Below are positions 21,660 to 34,050 of a stretch of 64,000 nt of DNA, piece by piece. The notes under the pieces were generated by a model, which saw only the letters and a program-made list of their open reading frames with translations, had not been told where the DNA came from and searched no databases. The translations under genes were made by a program, and so were the position numbers. This DNA is from Hyparrhenia diplandra. Taxonomy: Eukaryota > Streptophyta > Magnoliopsida > Poales > Poaceae. The stretch is from positions 1-64,000 of the forward strand of contig JADLZK010012650.1 in NCBI GenBank assembly GCA_015847255.1, given 5' to 3'. Positions within the stretch are counted from its first letter, which is position 1. The number at the start of each line of letters is the position of its first letter.

Positions 21660-24600
21660 GGTCTATCAACCTTTTCCTAGGTAAAGAGCATATATGTGCA
21701 CTATGATTATCAGGGTTTTCATTGCGGCCGAAAGTGATTTGCAGCCGGTGGTTCTCAAAAATATTTGTTTTACATGGAAAACCCGATGCTACAATATTTC
21801 CGTTCATTGCGGCAAACATCCGTGAGGTACAATTGATGTGCAAATGGGTGCCCTTTGTTCTAGCGCAGGTAAGATGTAGAGTGTAGGCTCACAATGATTG
21901 CTTATATTAAATTTTATTGTTATAGATTGCTTGATGCAGCTTCCAATTTATACATACTTTAGTCCGTGGTTTGCGTTTTCAGTCCTATGCTGCGGCTTCA
22001 ATTTATACATACTTTACCAGCGGCAGCTTTGCAACTGTCTACATATAATTTTGATTTCGATACAAGAACTACCCGTTGATGGTGTTTCAAAGTCGCCTTA
22101 TGGTCCGTATTAAAAAGCATGGAGATTTTTTAATAGTCTTTGTAAGATAAGCGGTTGCTTCAACCTCGCTTCTATACATGGGAATACGGTTGATGACATG
22201 TAATTATATTAACCAAGATTCTTTCTTCCTCACATTATTCTTAGGTTGGATCTTGCTGGGTCGTCATCGGACCGATTGCCTAATGAAGATCCTCACGAAA
22301 AGAAGTAGGCCTTTGTTGCCATTGATTACGAAAGCAGATCTCGAGATTACTTACAACAACGGTCAATGTTTTCTTTGCTTTGCAAGTTCGTCGAACCTTA
22401 AGTTTATTTCAATTTGGTCTAATAAAGAGTGCACCGCAACGGTGTAGTATCATGAACTTCTAAACTCCTTATGCCTTATCAAAATGCCGTGAACGGTGTA
22501 TATGTGAACATCTCTCGTGTTTTATATATTTTATGTTTAGCGTAAGAACCAAAGAAAACTGAGTATATATCACAAAGATATTAGCGTTCTTCCAATGCAG
22601 CATTTACTATATTTTTTGCCAATAGACTCATAGAAAACTCAGGCTTCGTTATTTCAGCGGTAGAAAAAGTTAATGAACCATTGAACCTTGCTATCTTCTA
22701 TACAATGGGATTTTTATTTGTTTCCCTTTCATAGACGTCCTTAGCAGTAAGTATATTTCCAATGTGGCCTAAAGACTGGACTGGAATGGTGTAGGTTTCC
22801 TGCTACGTAAAAGGAACCATATTGGTCATAATACTATTAATGTTCATTTGGAAAGGAAGAGTCTCTAGAGCTTCAAGATTACCCTGTGTAATTCCTTGGT
22901 CGACCTTTTATATTTCCGATACCTGATTTCATAGTTTGTTTGAGCTATATGCTATAGAGAAACTCCTGTGACCTTGAAAGATATGGTGAATTTCTTCCTG
23001 GACTTCACTTTGAATTGATAAATTTCTCCAATAAAAATTCTACTGCTCTAATTGATTTTTTTCCCTACAGAGGATGTTGCATGCTCTTTTATTTGTCTGC
23101 AACTTGATCCAGAATGCTCACGACAGTGGACCAATAAGGGACTCATGCACAGTGGGAAATGCCTACAGAGCTCACAAAGGTTGTCATCATCCAATGCGAG
23201 GTAGCTGAGAAGGAATAATTCTCTACATTATCTGTTGTTAAGATTGTCCTTCCATCTTTAGCAAACAATATTGCTCAAGAAAAAAACATTGTCATAGGGT
23301 AACAAAATATCTGCATTTTAGTTGTCCACGAATTTTTCAAGGTGGGAATTGGACGGAGCTCCCATGGTCGTCTGCCTTGCCTCCGTGGAAATCATTCAAG
23401 GTGGGAATTTTTCAGGCTCTTTCAGGTCCTAGGGTTCCGGATCTGGAGTCCAGGTTTTGGGTTACTTGATTTGATTTCACCCTTTTGTACAGGCCAGGGA
23501 GAGTGGTCCACAAATTTTGGGGTCATGCTTGGGGTGCTTCTACTCGGATTGATCCGATTCCAGTTTGCCATGGATTGTTATGGCCGAGGTAAAAACCGTA
23601 GTGAAACTGCATATACCTATTTATTCTACTAGATGAGAACCTAAACCGATTGATCTCGATTCCGTTTTTGCATTCTAAGGCTAACAGTTTTTGCCATGGA
23701 TGTTATCAATGACCTTGCTCAAATGGGTACATAGGAAGGCATTTCTATTATTAATTATCATTTTCCTATAATTTATCGCTGGCTGAACACGCCTTTTTGT
23801 TTTACTATAGGAAAACATTCTCCTCTTCAAAGTTGAAGCAACGTGTTAGCAGCTTGGGGCAAGGCTAGAGAAGATGAACCTCTCAATCACTCCATGACTC
23901 CCATCTGAATGGTGTCAAAAAACATATCTGGTAATGCTTTTGGATTTTTTTATAGGACTATGCATAGCGATATTCCTTCAGTTTTGCTATGACGTACTCA
24001 AAACAGCTCTCTACGGTGTACTCCCAGTAACTCTGCATCTCTTAGGCTCTCCCTTTTTGCTACATATAAAATAAAAGAAAAGTTTGGTAGGTGATAGATT
24101 CAAGAAGAATAAAAAGAAAATATCTTAAGTTTAGAAGGTGATAGATTCAATAATCTACAGATAAACTGTTGAAAGTTTCCGGTCCATATGGATCCATTGT
24201 GAATTTTAGTCATGGCCGCCCAAATCCATTGGGTTCCTTCCTATGCAATGTTAGATTACACTTATTTGCAAGGGCTGCGACTAATTGTGAAGACGATGTT
24301 TTTTTTCCTGCTCGAGCCGAGATGCAACATTTCGTCATCCCTAATGTATATGATGAGAAGGCCTTTCTTTCAATAAAGAATTTAGAACTTTTTTCCCAAA
24401 ATGTATAATAAGAGGACAACCCATAGGAACAACTAGGAAGAGCAGTAGCCAATAGGAGAACTAGGAAGATTTTATTAGTATTTTGTTGCCAAAAGATATG
24501 TGTCGATGGTTATGCCTATACATATGTTTCCTCTATATAACCTGACATGTCTGGTATCTTCTCTGAGCTTCAAGAATAATTATCAGTATGTAGTGTAGCT

Positions 24601-25580
24601 TGCTTTTTCTGCCACTGATGTTTGTTTGATAATAAGACTCCATTTGCAGGTACATGTGTTTGAGTAAATTAGTGACAAAATCAGTGGGGTATCAGGTGTC
24701 ATTGCTTGCCTCATACTTGATCAGGTCCGCATTTTTCCTTCACCCCCTTGCAACTTCGATGACATCAAATGTTGTTTTTATTGCAACATCTTGGTATTAA
24801 ATTTTTAAGTGCCCCCTTCCATGATAGCATTGCATCTCAATAGAGTACAAACATAGGCTTGTTGTGGCGGATTTCCTTGACCAAGCTTTGCAGATTTCCT
24901 CAGTTGTTGACCAAACTGTATTTTGTAGCTCCATGTGAGCATCTTTGATCGAGGTGCATACCATATCTCAAGATTGGCATACTGGCTAGAGAATCCTATG
25001 ACAAGGAAACAAAAAGAACGAGGCAAAAGATGCATCGCCCTGTGGCTTCCTCGACCTTCTCTTATTCGGGTTTGTCGGGAAAGTTCACCCACTCTTACAC
25101 CGCTACCGACGTTGAAAACCACATCAGAAAATCACTCATTTGCCAAAGAAACCAGATGCCCCGATTGACTGGCCGCCGAGGATATTACAAATCCTTGGTG
25201 AAATTCCAGCCTTGGCAATGCTTCCCAAACAACAACAGACTTTGGCCAAGAGAATCGATGCTCCAAATGACTATTGAAGAGCGTACGTTCTTATTTTGTT
25301 GCCACTCTATAGCTAACTATGTACGTATTTTTTTTTTCCTTCTTTTGTTACTATCCCCTAGAGAAATGGCTGCAGGCCAAGCAACCTTGTAAGTGCAACT
25401 GCTATCTTTTTAGGACTATTGCAAGTCTGTTATTCGCACCACCACAACTATGCGTATTTTATTTCACATGAAAGATTGTTTATCTGTGTGTTTTCAGAGA
25501 AAAAATCGTTGTGTACATGTGCTTTTGTAACACGGCTATTCCATTTGCCATTTGCCAAGTGATAAAAGCACGGCCATAAC
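21660..25580 (+). other. Right arm of the captured segment, intron-like DNA with exon-like islands
   Basis: AT-rich DNA with isolated exon-like pieces, for example 24650-24730 and 24930-25290. One frame of the latter reads PKKPDAPIDWPP and LPKQQQTLAKRIDAPNDY-stop, a plausible terminal exon whose family I do not recognise. None is long enough to call a gene. Presumably remnants of the captured gene(s). Confidence 0.4.
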
Positions 25581-25582
25581 CT

Positions 25583-25611
25583 CGCGCGCATGGGCGCGCG
25601 CAAATCACTAG
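25583..25611 (+). repeat. Helitron-like 3' terminus (stem-loop plus CTAG)
   Basis: CGCGCGC-ATGG-GCGCGCG forms a 7-bp stem with a 4-base loop (25583-25600), followed by AAATCA and CTAG, with T as the next base. This fits a Helitron 3' end inserted before T. It coincides with the point where similarity to the PLAC8 3' flank resumes. Confidence 0.65.
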
Positions 25612-25696
25612 TATAGATATATGTATTGTACTATCTATTCTGCTGTCTCTCGGTCATCAATCAACAAACGATCGAAATGCCGATCAGCGTCCTGGA

Positions 25697-26257
25697 TCAG
25701 CGTCCCATCCCCTGCGCGGCCGGCGCGGACATGGCGGCGGCCCTCTGGGCGTTGAACTCCCAGCCGAGGACGGGCTCGTAGCCGCGCGCCTTGAGCTCCC
25801 TGTACTCCTGGCAGAGCGCGCAGAGCAAGCAGGAGCGGTGGACGAAGAAGTCGGCGCAGGGCGCCTCTGGGAGGCCGTGCTGCACGCGCAGCCTGCTGCG
25901 GTACGTGCAGGAGTAGGCCCACGTCAACACTGCCAACGTCAGGCAGTGGATGACCGCGAACAGCGCCGCGCTCGTCGCGCACGACGTCGTGCCGCGGTCC
26001 ACGATCTCCGCCGTCCGACCGAACGTGATGCACGGGCACCAACACGTCAGGCAGCCTGCATCGATAGCACAAGATCGAACATGATCGGAGAGGATGGAGA
26101 TCGAGGAGGAGGCCGGCTGGCCGTTGGTGCTTAATTACAGGTGTCGCAGTCGTCGAAGCAGTCGAAGAGGTCCGATGACCACGGGCTGGACGCTCCGGCG
26201 CCGGGGAAAAGCCGGGCACCGGCGCCACCACCGCCCGGACGCCATAGCCGGATACAT
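25697..26257 (-). pseudogene. PLAC8/cell-number-regulator family gene, copy 3, exon 1 frame broken twice
   Basis: Exon 2 (25697-26055) is open and close to copy 2: the CCLTCWCPC signature, ITFGRTAEIVDRGTTSC, a hydrophobic stretch, the second cysteine cluster and a QGMGR end. Exon 1 (26139-26257) begins MYPAMASG, but WSSDLFDCFDDCDTC is reached only by passing through three frames. Compared with copy 2, one base seems missing in the C run at 26234-26236 and another in the A run at 26207-26210 (plus strand). The donor is GTAATT instead of GTAAGC. Mended length would be about 159 residues. Its 3' flank is split by the 17.6-kb insertion, so mRNA 3' processing may also be affected. Pseudogene or sequence error remains open. 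Confidence 0.87.
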
Positions 26258-26299
26258 CTCTCCAGTAACCGCGCTGGCCGGGAATGGAGCGAGCTTGGG

Positions 26300-26570
26300 C
26301 GGCCGGAAAGATGCGTGGTGGCGGTTGATCGGCCTAATTAATCCAATGGCGGCCAGCGCGCACGCCGGTTTTTCCCCTGGCCGGCAGCGCAGGTGATCGG
26401 AGGTAACCGGAGACTCTCGTCTCTACCTGAACGTAAATATACGTCTCGGGATGCTCCAAAGGATGGATCGAGTGGTTGGTGGTGTTCGTCGTCGCGGCCG
26501 GCCGGCCGACGGCATGTGGTCGCGAGGTTTTTCCCGGCGATGATCTCGCTCGCGACATCCCCCCTCGTGT
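26300..26570 (-). promoter_or_regulatory. Duplicated promoter block of PLAC8 copy 3
   Basis: Similar to the upstream blocks of copies 1 and 2, with shared AGGTGATCGGAGGTAACCGG and GTCGCGAGGTTTTT (plus-strand reading). A minus-strand TATATTTA lies at 26434-26441, about 177 bases upstream of the ATG. Confidence 0.68.
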
Positions 26571-28440
26571 TTCTATTTTTTTTCCCCCAAAAAATGGCTT
26601 TGATTTGTGGCCGACGAAGGAGATAGACCCTAGCTTATTATTACCACAGCATTAGGTTGGGTAAAGAGTTGTGTGGTGATAAAAAAACGAGGGCTATACC
26701 TATACGTGATTTGGAAGAACGGTATACAAAAGCCGTGTAGTATGAATAATGCAAGAGGGTATCGTCAAAGTCGATAGCTGGCATCAAACGTTACACATAC
26801 CTTTTAAAATGTACCGTACTTATTCATTGCTTAGACGAGATTAGGCCAATGACTTTGAACTTCGGTTATTTTGACTTGTCAAGTAGAGAATTAATACTAG
26901 TATACTATATTAGTAGATGTGTTATCATAATGCACCGGCTCCCGTTGAAAATCATCCAAATACTCCCTCCATACTTATAAAACTTGACGTTTAGGGCAAC
27001 GATACGGTCTTCAAAACACAACTTTGAGCTCTTATTATTCTAAAAATATTTATGAAAACATAGTATATGTATACTTTTATGAAAGTATTTTTGAAGACAA
27101 ATCTATTCATATAGTTTTCACATTTACAAACTTAACAAGTTAAAAGTTATTGATTATTTATATTCCTAATATTTGGCTCAAACCTTTTCCAAAACGTCAA
27201 GTTTTGTGAGTACGGTTTGTGAGTACGGAGGGAGTATACAAATTAGCAGTAGCATAATGTTATTTGGTCGGCTTCATGTTTTGTGTGTGGCACAACATTA
27301 TGAGTCATACGTACAATTAAGGAACTAGACTGGTGAGTCAGGAGGAAGTTTTTTTTAATATGAGGTTCTTAAGAAAAAAATAAGGTTCGTTAATTGTTGG
27401 CTTTTTTTGCACTGTTGTTGTAACGAACTGTTTTTATATTTCTTTTCAAAATAAATTAGAATGCCCCATCACGTATTATAGCAAAGGAGTCAAAAGTATT
27501 TGGTGCCGTAGAAAACGACATTTATATACAATAGAATTGAATAGTAGTGTGACTAGTGAGCGCAGAGGACATAAAAAATTGATATTTCAAGCATTACATA
27601 TTTGCTCTCTGCAAATGCACTTGACATGTGACTTAAATTATGTGAGGTCAGGTTTCAAGAAATGCATTATCTTTTCTGAAATGGTGCGTGTCTAATTAGT
27701 GGTGATATCATCAAAGATTGTGCGATAATACATTATGTGATTTGCCGTACAGAGGATGGTTAGGTTATTGTGCGATAATGCTACTATTATTATCTCACTA
27801 TCTCCACGCCATGTGCTGTTGTATGCAGTAATTAGCTCCCGTTGACATGCAATTATCCAAGCAGCAGAGAGTTGAATAATGTTGAATCTCGGCCGGTTTA
27901 TATTTTTATGGCTTGTTGGCAGGGCAATAATTGAGCAAAGTTAGTTTGGAAAACAGTTATTATGACCGTACCTGCAGAAATGTTCTGCCTCTGGAAATGA
28001 TATTAAGTTGAGACCTATATTAAATTTCCATTTTTAATCGAAATGGACCAAAGAGATAGAGAACAAAAGTCAGCGTACGGCCCAGTCTTGGTCTGAAAGA
28101 AACACATAAACATTCTTTGTGGTACCAAATCCTGACATTAATTACCACATAACAATCCACGTCTTCACCATAAACAAACGAAACAGGCATATTTACCATT
28201 TAAAAATATATTATTGAAAACAATACATAATGCATCCACACACGCACCCAAGAAATACAGCAAACACAACAAAAAAGAGATCAGAATTACAGCCCGTACT
28301 GACGTAGTAGTGGAAATCTGCATGCACATTTTGTCATATGTGAAAGAAACTATATACACACACACACATGCTTTGTGATATACCAACAATAGTCCTGACA
28401 TCACCACAAACAAAGAACAACACGTAATAATTTTACCATG
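26571..28440. other. Intergenic, AT-rich, one MITE
   Basis: Apart from the Stowaway-type element at 26963-27234 I see no gene or exon-like block here. Small AT-rich repeats only. Confidence 0.6.
26963..27234. mobile_element. Stowaway-type MITE
   Basis: A 272-bp element with ends CTCCCTCCATAC and GTACGGAGGGAG, flanked by TA on both sides, the Tc1/Mariner-type target duplication. The right end contains a small duplication of TTTGTGAGTACGG. No coding capacity. Confidence 0.9.
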
Positions 28441-28508
28441 CTTATGCATGGAGCGGCGGCGGCGGCGGCCGGCCGGGAAGTGGGTACTCGAGCCTAGACG
28501 TAGCTCGA

Positions 28509-29093
28509 TCAGCGTCCCATCCCCTGCGCTGCCGGCGGCTGCATGGCGATTCCGCCGCCGGGCTGGCCGGCCCATCCGAGGTCAGGTTCGAATCCGCGGG
28601 CCTTGAGCTCCTTATACTGCTGGCAGAGCGCGCAGGGGCTCGCAGCAAAAGTGGACGCAGCAGTCGCAGCAGGGGCCTCCGGGAGGCCGAACTGGGCGCG
28701 CATCTTGCCGCGGTACATGCAGGGAGTAGATCCACTGGCACCCCGTGAAGTAGGCCAGCACCATGTAGAGCGCCCCCGCCGTGCCGCACGACGTCGTGCC
28801 GCGGTCCACGATCTCCGCCACGCGACCGAACGTGATGCACGGGCACCAGCACGTCAGGCAGCCTGTGTACGTGATGTGAGAAGACGTACAGCTACGGTTA
28901 GCCATGCATGGCGGATCGATGAACGTGATGATGATGCGGTTAGTTGATGATGATGATGCTTACAGAGGCCGCAGTCGTCGAAGCAGTCGAAGAGGCCCGA
29001 GGACCACTGGGAGCTGGCGCCGCCGGGGCCGCCCACGGGGATGCCTGTCACCGGCGCCGCCATGGCCGGATCGCTGGGCTTGGACGGATACAT
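28509..29093 (-). pseudogene. PLAC8/cell-number-regulator family gene, copy 4, exon 2 frame broken three times
   Basis: Exon 1 (28964-29093) is clean: MYPSKPSDPAMAAPVTGIPV to WSSGLFDCFDDCGLC, with donor GTAAGC. Exon 2 (28509-28862) opens with CCLTCWCPCITFGR and reads well to GCQWIYS, then shifts. Against copies 1 and 2, an extra base lies in the G run at 28722-28724, a base is missing around 28672-28677 and an extra base lies at 28635-28638. Flanking protein blocks (YRGKMRAQFGLPEAP, CCDCCVHFCCEP, CALCQQYKELKARGFEPDLG) are each perfectly family-like, and the end is QGMGR-stop. All three breaks are in G runs. Mended length would be about 160 residues. With copy 5 it forms a sub-group ending exon 1 in FDDCGLC. 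Confidence 0.87.
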
Positions 29094-29227
29094 CGTCTCG
29101 TCCTAGTTGCTTTGCTTGGTGGTGTGGCTGGCTCTGGCTGCTGATGCGTTTGGGTTCGCCTGCTCTGTTCTGCTTGCCGCCGTTGTCTCCTTGCCGGGAA
29201 TGAGCGAGCCGGCTGGCCGGGGTGCTG

Positions 29228-29238
29228 TTTATATATAC
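29228..29238 (-). promoter_or_regulatory. Candidate TATA box of PLAC8 copy 4
   Basis: Minus-strand TATATATAAA about 140 bases upstream of the ATG at 29093, inside GC-rich sequence. Position and sequence fit a plant core promoter. Confidence 0.5.
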
Positions 29239-29329
29239 AACGAGCTGCTGCCGAGCTGCCGGATCGTCCAATCCCAATCCGCGTCGCGACTTGGCCCACC
29301 AAACCCTACCAGCAGTCTCGTTGACCGGC

Positions 29330-31250
29330 CGGCCTGAATACCTGATCTGATGGGAAGGAGACTGGAAACTTTCTATCGTTCGTCTGTCTGCGTGGCCTGC
29401 AGGGTGCATGCACGCTGCCATCTTTCTTTCTGCGAGACTTCATCGCTTTTTTTTTTTTTTTCTTTTATAAAAAAATCCTGCAAAAAGAGCTATCATACCG
29501 GACATATATCAAACCCTCGACACTTACTAAGGCCGGAGATAACAAGAGCACCACCAAAAACAAAGCGAAACCCCCAAAGCATACGACAACTACACGCCGT
29601 TCAGAGCGAGGATCAGGGGGTAATTTCAACCCAAATGAAACTGCATCTTAATTTCTTTCTGCTAGACTAGATCGATGGCTTTTCTTTTTTGGACGTGATC
29701 AATTCATCTGCGTGTAACTGTGATATAACATGCATGCCGTGTTCGTTTTTTTTCCACCTCGATCGGTTGCGTTGGTTGGATGCTCCTGCACGTAGCTGCG
29801 TCTGAGTGCCCAAGTCAATGTTGCATTTGAGGATATTCCAGGTCCAGATATGTCATGTACTCATACTTTTCAGTTTCCAAACGTTTGAGAGAGAAGGATG
29901 TGCTTGTGTGTACATGCACATGGGTTCATGGTTTGAATAACTTTTCTCAGGGCATTGTTTTGGGCACTAATTGAGCCTTAATTACCTCAACGACTTTATC
30001 ATCATCAGGTACGGTTGAAATTATTCAAGCGTTGGAGAGCTGAGAGGGCATTGTATTATGCAAGGACTTGTTCAAAGTTTAACGTACGCGGCCCACCCTG
30101 TCACCTCTCTCTCCTCGATCGCGTCGTCGCCTCCACTCCATCTTCCTAGCTTACCTCTCAGCTGGTGGGTCGGGTGGGTCGACGATCCCATCCCAGTCGT
30201 CCCTTCTGCGCCAACTTGCGTGTGTGGGGTTTGTTCAGCTATTTCTTCTATATAAACATTTTTGCCAGCTAGCTACAAGTATTATTTTTCTTCCATTATA
30301 TTTTGCCCAAGTCAATATATCAGTCAATGCCTCTAAATATATTTTTCTTCCTCTTCTTTTTATTATTTGTGGAATACTTATATAAAGATGTTTTCTTTAT
30401 TTTCAGGAACAAAGACACACACGCATACTATATATTGTTATATATATCTGCCTTTTTCCAATGCAAGCAATGGCAATAATTGAGGCACAAGTTGCTCATA
30501 CTATGTTCCTCCCCAACCACAGAAAGGACAAGATGTGAACATTTACGAAAACCATATATATAGACTTGCATCCTATCAGTTGACACAATGCAATTTGAGT
30601 TGTATACTAATCGCAAGCTAGGCGGTTTTAAGCATCTGTACTTTTGGGGGCTTTAATTAAGAATGGATCTAACTAATCATAGGAGTCCTTAATTAAATTG
30701 TTATATCTGCTAAAATATACTCAAATCGTAAGCTAGGTTAGTTTTGTTGGTCATACTTCCCCAACTTACTATACCAAGTTTGTAGGAATAAAAACATCAA
30801 CATATACAACACCACGTTGACTTTATTTATTAGTGCACCATGAAATATATTTTGGGAATGCATTAATTTGTGAGTGTTGTAAATGTTAATATTTTTTTTA
30901 TACAAACTCAATCAACTTAGGATAAAACTTTTAAACAATATATATTTTTTTGGGTGTTGTAAATGTTAATATATTTTTTATACAAGATCCAATTAGGGTG
31001 TAATTAAGTCAACTATCTAATGTTAAGGTTTTATTGGATCCCATGGTTTACTAAATTAGACTACTTTTAAAAAAAAAACTTGTGTGGTCTAATGATTGTT
31101 CTGAGGTTAGATAAACTTTAGATATATAACACTTTAAACCATCTATTTAGTGTCTTAAGAGCTCAAATTTAGTAACTGAACTTTTTTTTTTCCCGAATAC
31201 GCGAAAGATTTACGTATCATTTTCATTAGAGCTTTTTATTGTACTTGGAA
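29330..31250. other. Intergenic, no gene recognised
   Basis: Contains a 14-base T run near 29448 followed by sequence typical of reversed 3' ends of retroposons, and AT-rich DNA. A near-repeat, GGTGTTGTAAATGTTAATAT, occurs at about 30955 and, with small differences, near 30873. No supported gene. Confidence 0.5.
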
Positions 31251-31379
31251 TTTCTCTCTCATTTCCTCCCCGTTTCCTCGCTGATTTTTTTTTTTTAAAA
31301 AGGGTAAGCGAGTCTTTTCTCACCTTCCCACTCCCTCACCCCGCACCTGACCCGGACCCCGAACGAGCACCGCCGCCAT

Positions 31380-31830
31380 CGCTCCCCCGCACCCCGACCC
31401 CGACCCCGACCCCTACCCCAACACCGCCGCCCTCGCCCCGTCCGTCCGGCCCGCCCTCGCCCTCGCCCCTCGCCGTCTGCCCTCGCCCTCGCCGCCGCCG
31501 CTGGGTACCTCAGGGCCGCCGGCTGCCACCCCAGGGAGGTGCGTGCGGCAACTCAACGGCCGGCGGCACACCTCGCCGCGCCCGCCCTCGTCATCGCCAT
31601 CACGCCGGCGTCCCTGCCACGCCGCCGCCTCCGCCCCCAGCGCGAGGGCCACGGTGGTTGCCCCCTCGCCGCCGTCCAGTTCATTTTGCTTTGATTCGCT
31701 GACGCCATGATGTGTGCGCTATTCCGGTGGCCCGCATCAAGTGTTCGAGAACCACCGCATCGTCTTCACCATCGGCACCTCCATCGCCTCCGTCCTCATG
31801 GCTTGTGCCGGTAAGCTCGTCCCTGCACTG
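31380..31830 (+). pseudogene. GC-rich exon-like segment of unknown origin
   Basis: A CCCCGACCCC-type simple GC stretch leads to a frame reading HQVFENHRIVFTIGTS then IASVLMACA, ending at a good donor (GCCG|GTAAG at about 31809). It looks like the first exon of a small membrane protein. I do not recognise the family with confidence. No second exon follows; the next exon-like pieces belong to SurE, so this is a fragment joined to foreign DNA. Confidence 0.4.
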
Positions 31831-32586
31831 GCAGATCAGCTGTTGCTCTAGATTTCAGTATTGGTCATGGTTCGGTCATTGGGTGGGTGATGGGTGAAAA
31901 ATCAACGGAATACATTGGTCATGGTTCAGGCCAATTCACTAGGGTGGGTTTATCAGTCCCTTTAGGGTGTAGCTGTGGGAGGTAGTGGTGCTGAAATCGT
32001 GCAGTTTATATATGCTGAAATCGTGGCCTAATGTGTTCTCATTGCAAAGAAGACACAAAGCCAGGGTCGGTCAACCGAGTTTCATGGACAGGGACTGACA
32101 GACAACATACAATTTCAAGTTACCAACATTCATCAACAAATCGCAGTGAATTTATCTGTCTGAGCTATTTCTCTTTTCAGAAATGCAGTCATGCTGTGAC
32201 TTAACTCTGTTTAAATGCTCCAGCTGTCCAGCATTTAATTGTTCGCTTGTAACTAAATAAATGTGGTTTCTTGATCTATCTGTGAAATAAAATAGTGATG
32301 ACCAAATATGGTAGTACACTACACTAAGCCAGTAGTATAACATACGGCTTTAATTCTGAATAACCATTATGACTATCATCAGACATGACTGAATAAAGAA
32401 AAGGAATCCATCAACCTATCTGTGAAATAAATGTGTTGATATAACAGGTGCTACAGAATTTGGAGTTTCAGGTTTGTTTGTCATTGACTCCATCAAAAAT
32501 ATTGCATATGAGCTTTCCCATATAAGACATTTGGAATCATATTAATTTCAAAGACATCACTTGATGCTGATCTCCTGACAATGTTA

Positions 32587-33102
32587 GGAAGTCCTGCTGA
32601 CTCTGCATCTTTAGGCATCTCTGGAAAACTCTTTGATGGTTTGGTTCCTGATCTGGTGAGTTTTGAAGTTTCTTCACAGATGCACCAGAAATTCATTCTG
32701 TTCTTTTATTTAAACTCTGATTACTAATAGTTTCTTTGTTTAACTCTAGTCTGTCATGACTAATACTTGATCCCCATTCTATTCTGTATTATCCTAAATG
32801 CAGGTACTTAGTGGAATCAACATTGAAACAATTGTGGTTACCATGTGTAAGTATCACTGTTGGTACAGACATGGTATTAAAACATATTACTAGAGTTAAG
32901 AAGTCCTGTAAATTATATATTGGAAATTGTAACAACTAATTAGATTACTTTTGGTTTTAGGTTCAGAAAGAAATGTATGTATATAGCAATGACTCATCAG
33001 TGTTTTTGTGTTTTTAATCTGCAGCATTTATTCTGGAACAGTTGCTGGTGCTAGGGAGGCATTCTTATATGGGATTCCTGCAATAGCTATGTCATATGAT
33101 TG
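32587..33102 (+). pseudogene. SurE-type 5'/3'-nucleotidase gene fragment, three exons
   Basis: Three exons with intact splice sites match the middle of SurE (survival protein E, an acid nucleotidase/phosphatase). Exon a (about 32587-32655) gives GSPADSASLGISGKLFDGLV and PDL. Exon b (32804-32846) gives VLSGINI and should continue into the GNNCGYHV motif, but one base is missing in the G/A run at about 32825, shifting the frame. Exon c (33025-33102) gives IYSGTVAGAREAFLYGIPAI and AMSYDW. Intron phases are kept, so the copy was made at DNA level. The N-terminal metal-binding part and the C-terminal third are absent. Non-functional fragment. Confidence 0.85.
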
Positions 33103-33109
33103 GTATGCA

Positions 33110-34050
33110 AAAGTTTTTCATCAGCAGTGTTAAGTGTTAAAACCACCTTTTTTTTTTTTTCTTTGTTTGGAAAGGAGACAGCTGCTTGTTATTTGGTGAC
33201 AAAAATATCTCTATGTTTATATAAAATGTTATTCTTTCTTATAGAGCTGCTCAGCTGCACATCTCATGTGAATGAAGAATCATCTATACGAAGATAGGAC
33301 TTAAAAGGAACAGGTGCTCGAAGGAGCGGAGGCGATTAAGGCGGAGTTGCTCTCCTTCAACAAGCAAGCTATACATGCAAGCGCACAAGAGCAGCAGCTG
33401 GTCAAGTTCTCAGGATGAAAGGGCGTGGGTACTCTGCATGCTTTGAAGGGCTTCACAGGCGGTTGATGGCTGAATGGAGCTTGGAGTTTGTTCTTTCGTC
33501 TTTTGTTGGTAGCTTTTTTTTGCTGGAGGTGCTCATTTGGGCACATTGTAGAAACGTTTGGGGTTTTCAGGTAGCTTACTTTTGCATGGAGAGAATCGAG
33601 GCACGGGAGATAAATAGTTGTGCTGTATTTACTCAAACGCATGGAATTCGAAGCGTTTGCATGCGCACATTCAAACGCTTTTTCTATTTCTGTACATGCG
33701 CACACTATAATCTCTCTGGTCGGCGCTCGTTTTCTTTTATTTTTGCTTTCGTGCTCGTGACTCCGACGGGAGGCTGAGCGTTCTTTTCGCAAACAAAAAA
33801 AACAACAAAGAGCAAAAATCACCGCGTGGGTGAGGAATTGAAATAGCAAACTCCTACAACGTGTGCCTTAGAAAACACCGCTGAAACCAGTAGGGACTAG
33901 ACGATGTTGGTTGTTAAAGTGCACCCGTTGCCATATTTACTAGGGCAAACATGGGAAAAATATCTCTAAGTAATGACTCCCTTGATATGTAAATCATGTC
34001 CTAAACAATCTCTAATCCTAAATTGGAGGGAGTATAGTCATGTGAGAATG
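33110..34050. other. No gene recognised
   Basis: The stretch 33310-33420 reads LEGAEAIKAELLSFNKQAIH in one frame, which may be another captured exon, but I cannot assign it. The rest shows no motif. The long minus-strand open frame 33301-33849 has no family features. Confidence 0.4.

Larger units (their letters stand above)
7977..25611. mobile_element. Nested insertion: kinase-fragment-bearing, Helitron-like element containing a Gypsy retrotransposon
   Basis: Both borders are placed by comparison with the 3' flanks of PLAC8 copies 1 and 2, which run without interruption where copy 3 is split. The right border ends in a 7-bp GC stem-loop followed by CTAG and then T, the hallmark of a Helitron 3' end. 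The left border (AATTTAAAGAGAAG) lacks the canonical 5' TC, so the left end is either degenerate or belongs to another process. Without the LTR element, about 5.7 kb remains, holding a GC-rich leader, Raf-like kinase exon fragments and AT-rich intron-like DNA. No Rep/helicase is present, so it would be non-autonomous. Confidence 0.6.

Noticed and set aside
28579..28592. GGTTCGAATCC, resembling a tRNA B box
   Set aside because: It lies inside PLAC8 copy 4 exon 2 and encodes the conserved FEPDLG region; no A box or cloverleaf.
34024..34036. GGAGGGAGTA, a Stowaway-like right end
   Set aside because: No left end at a suitable distance.
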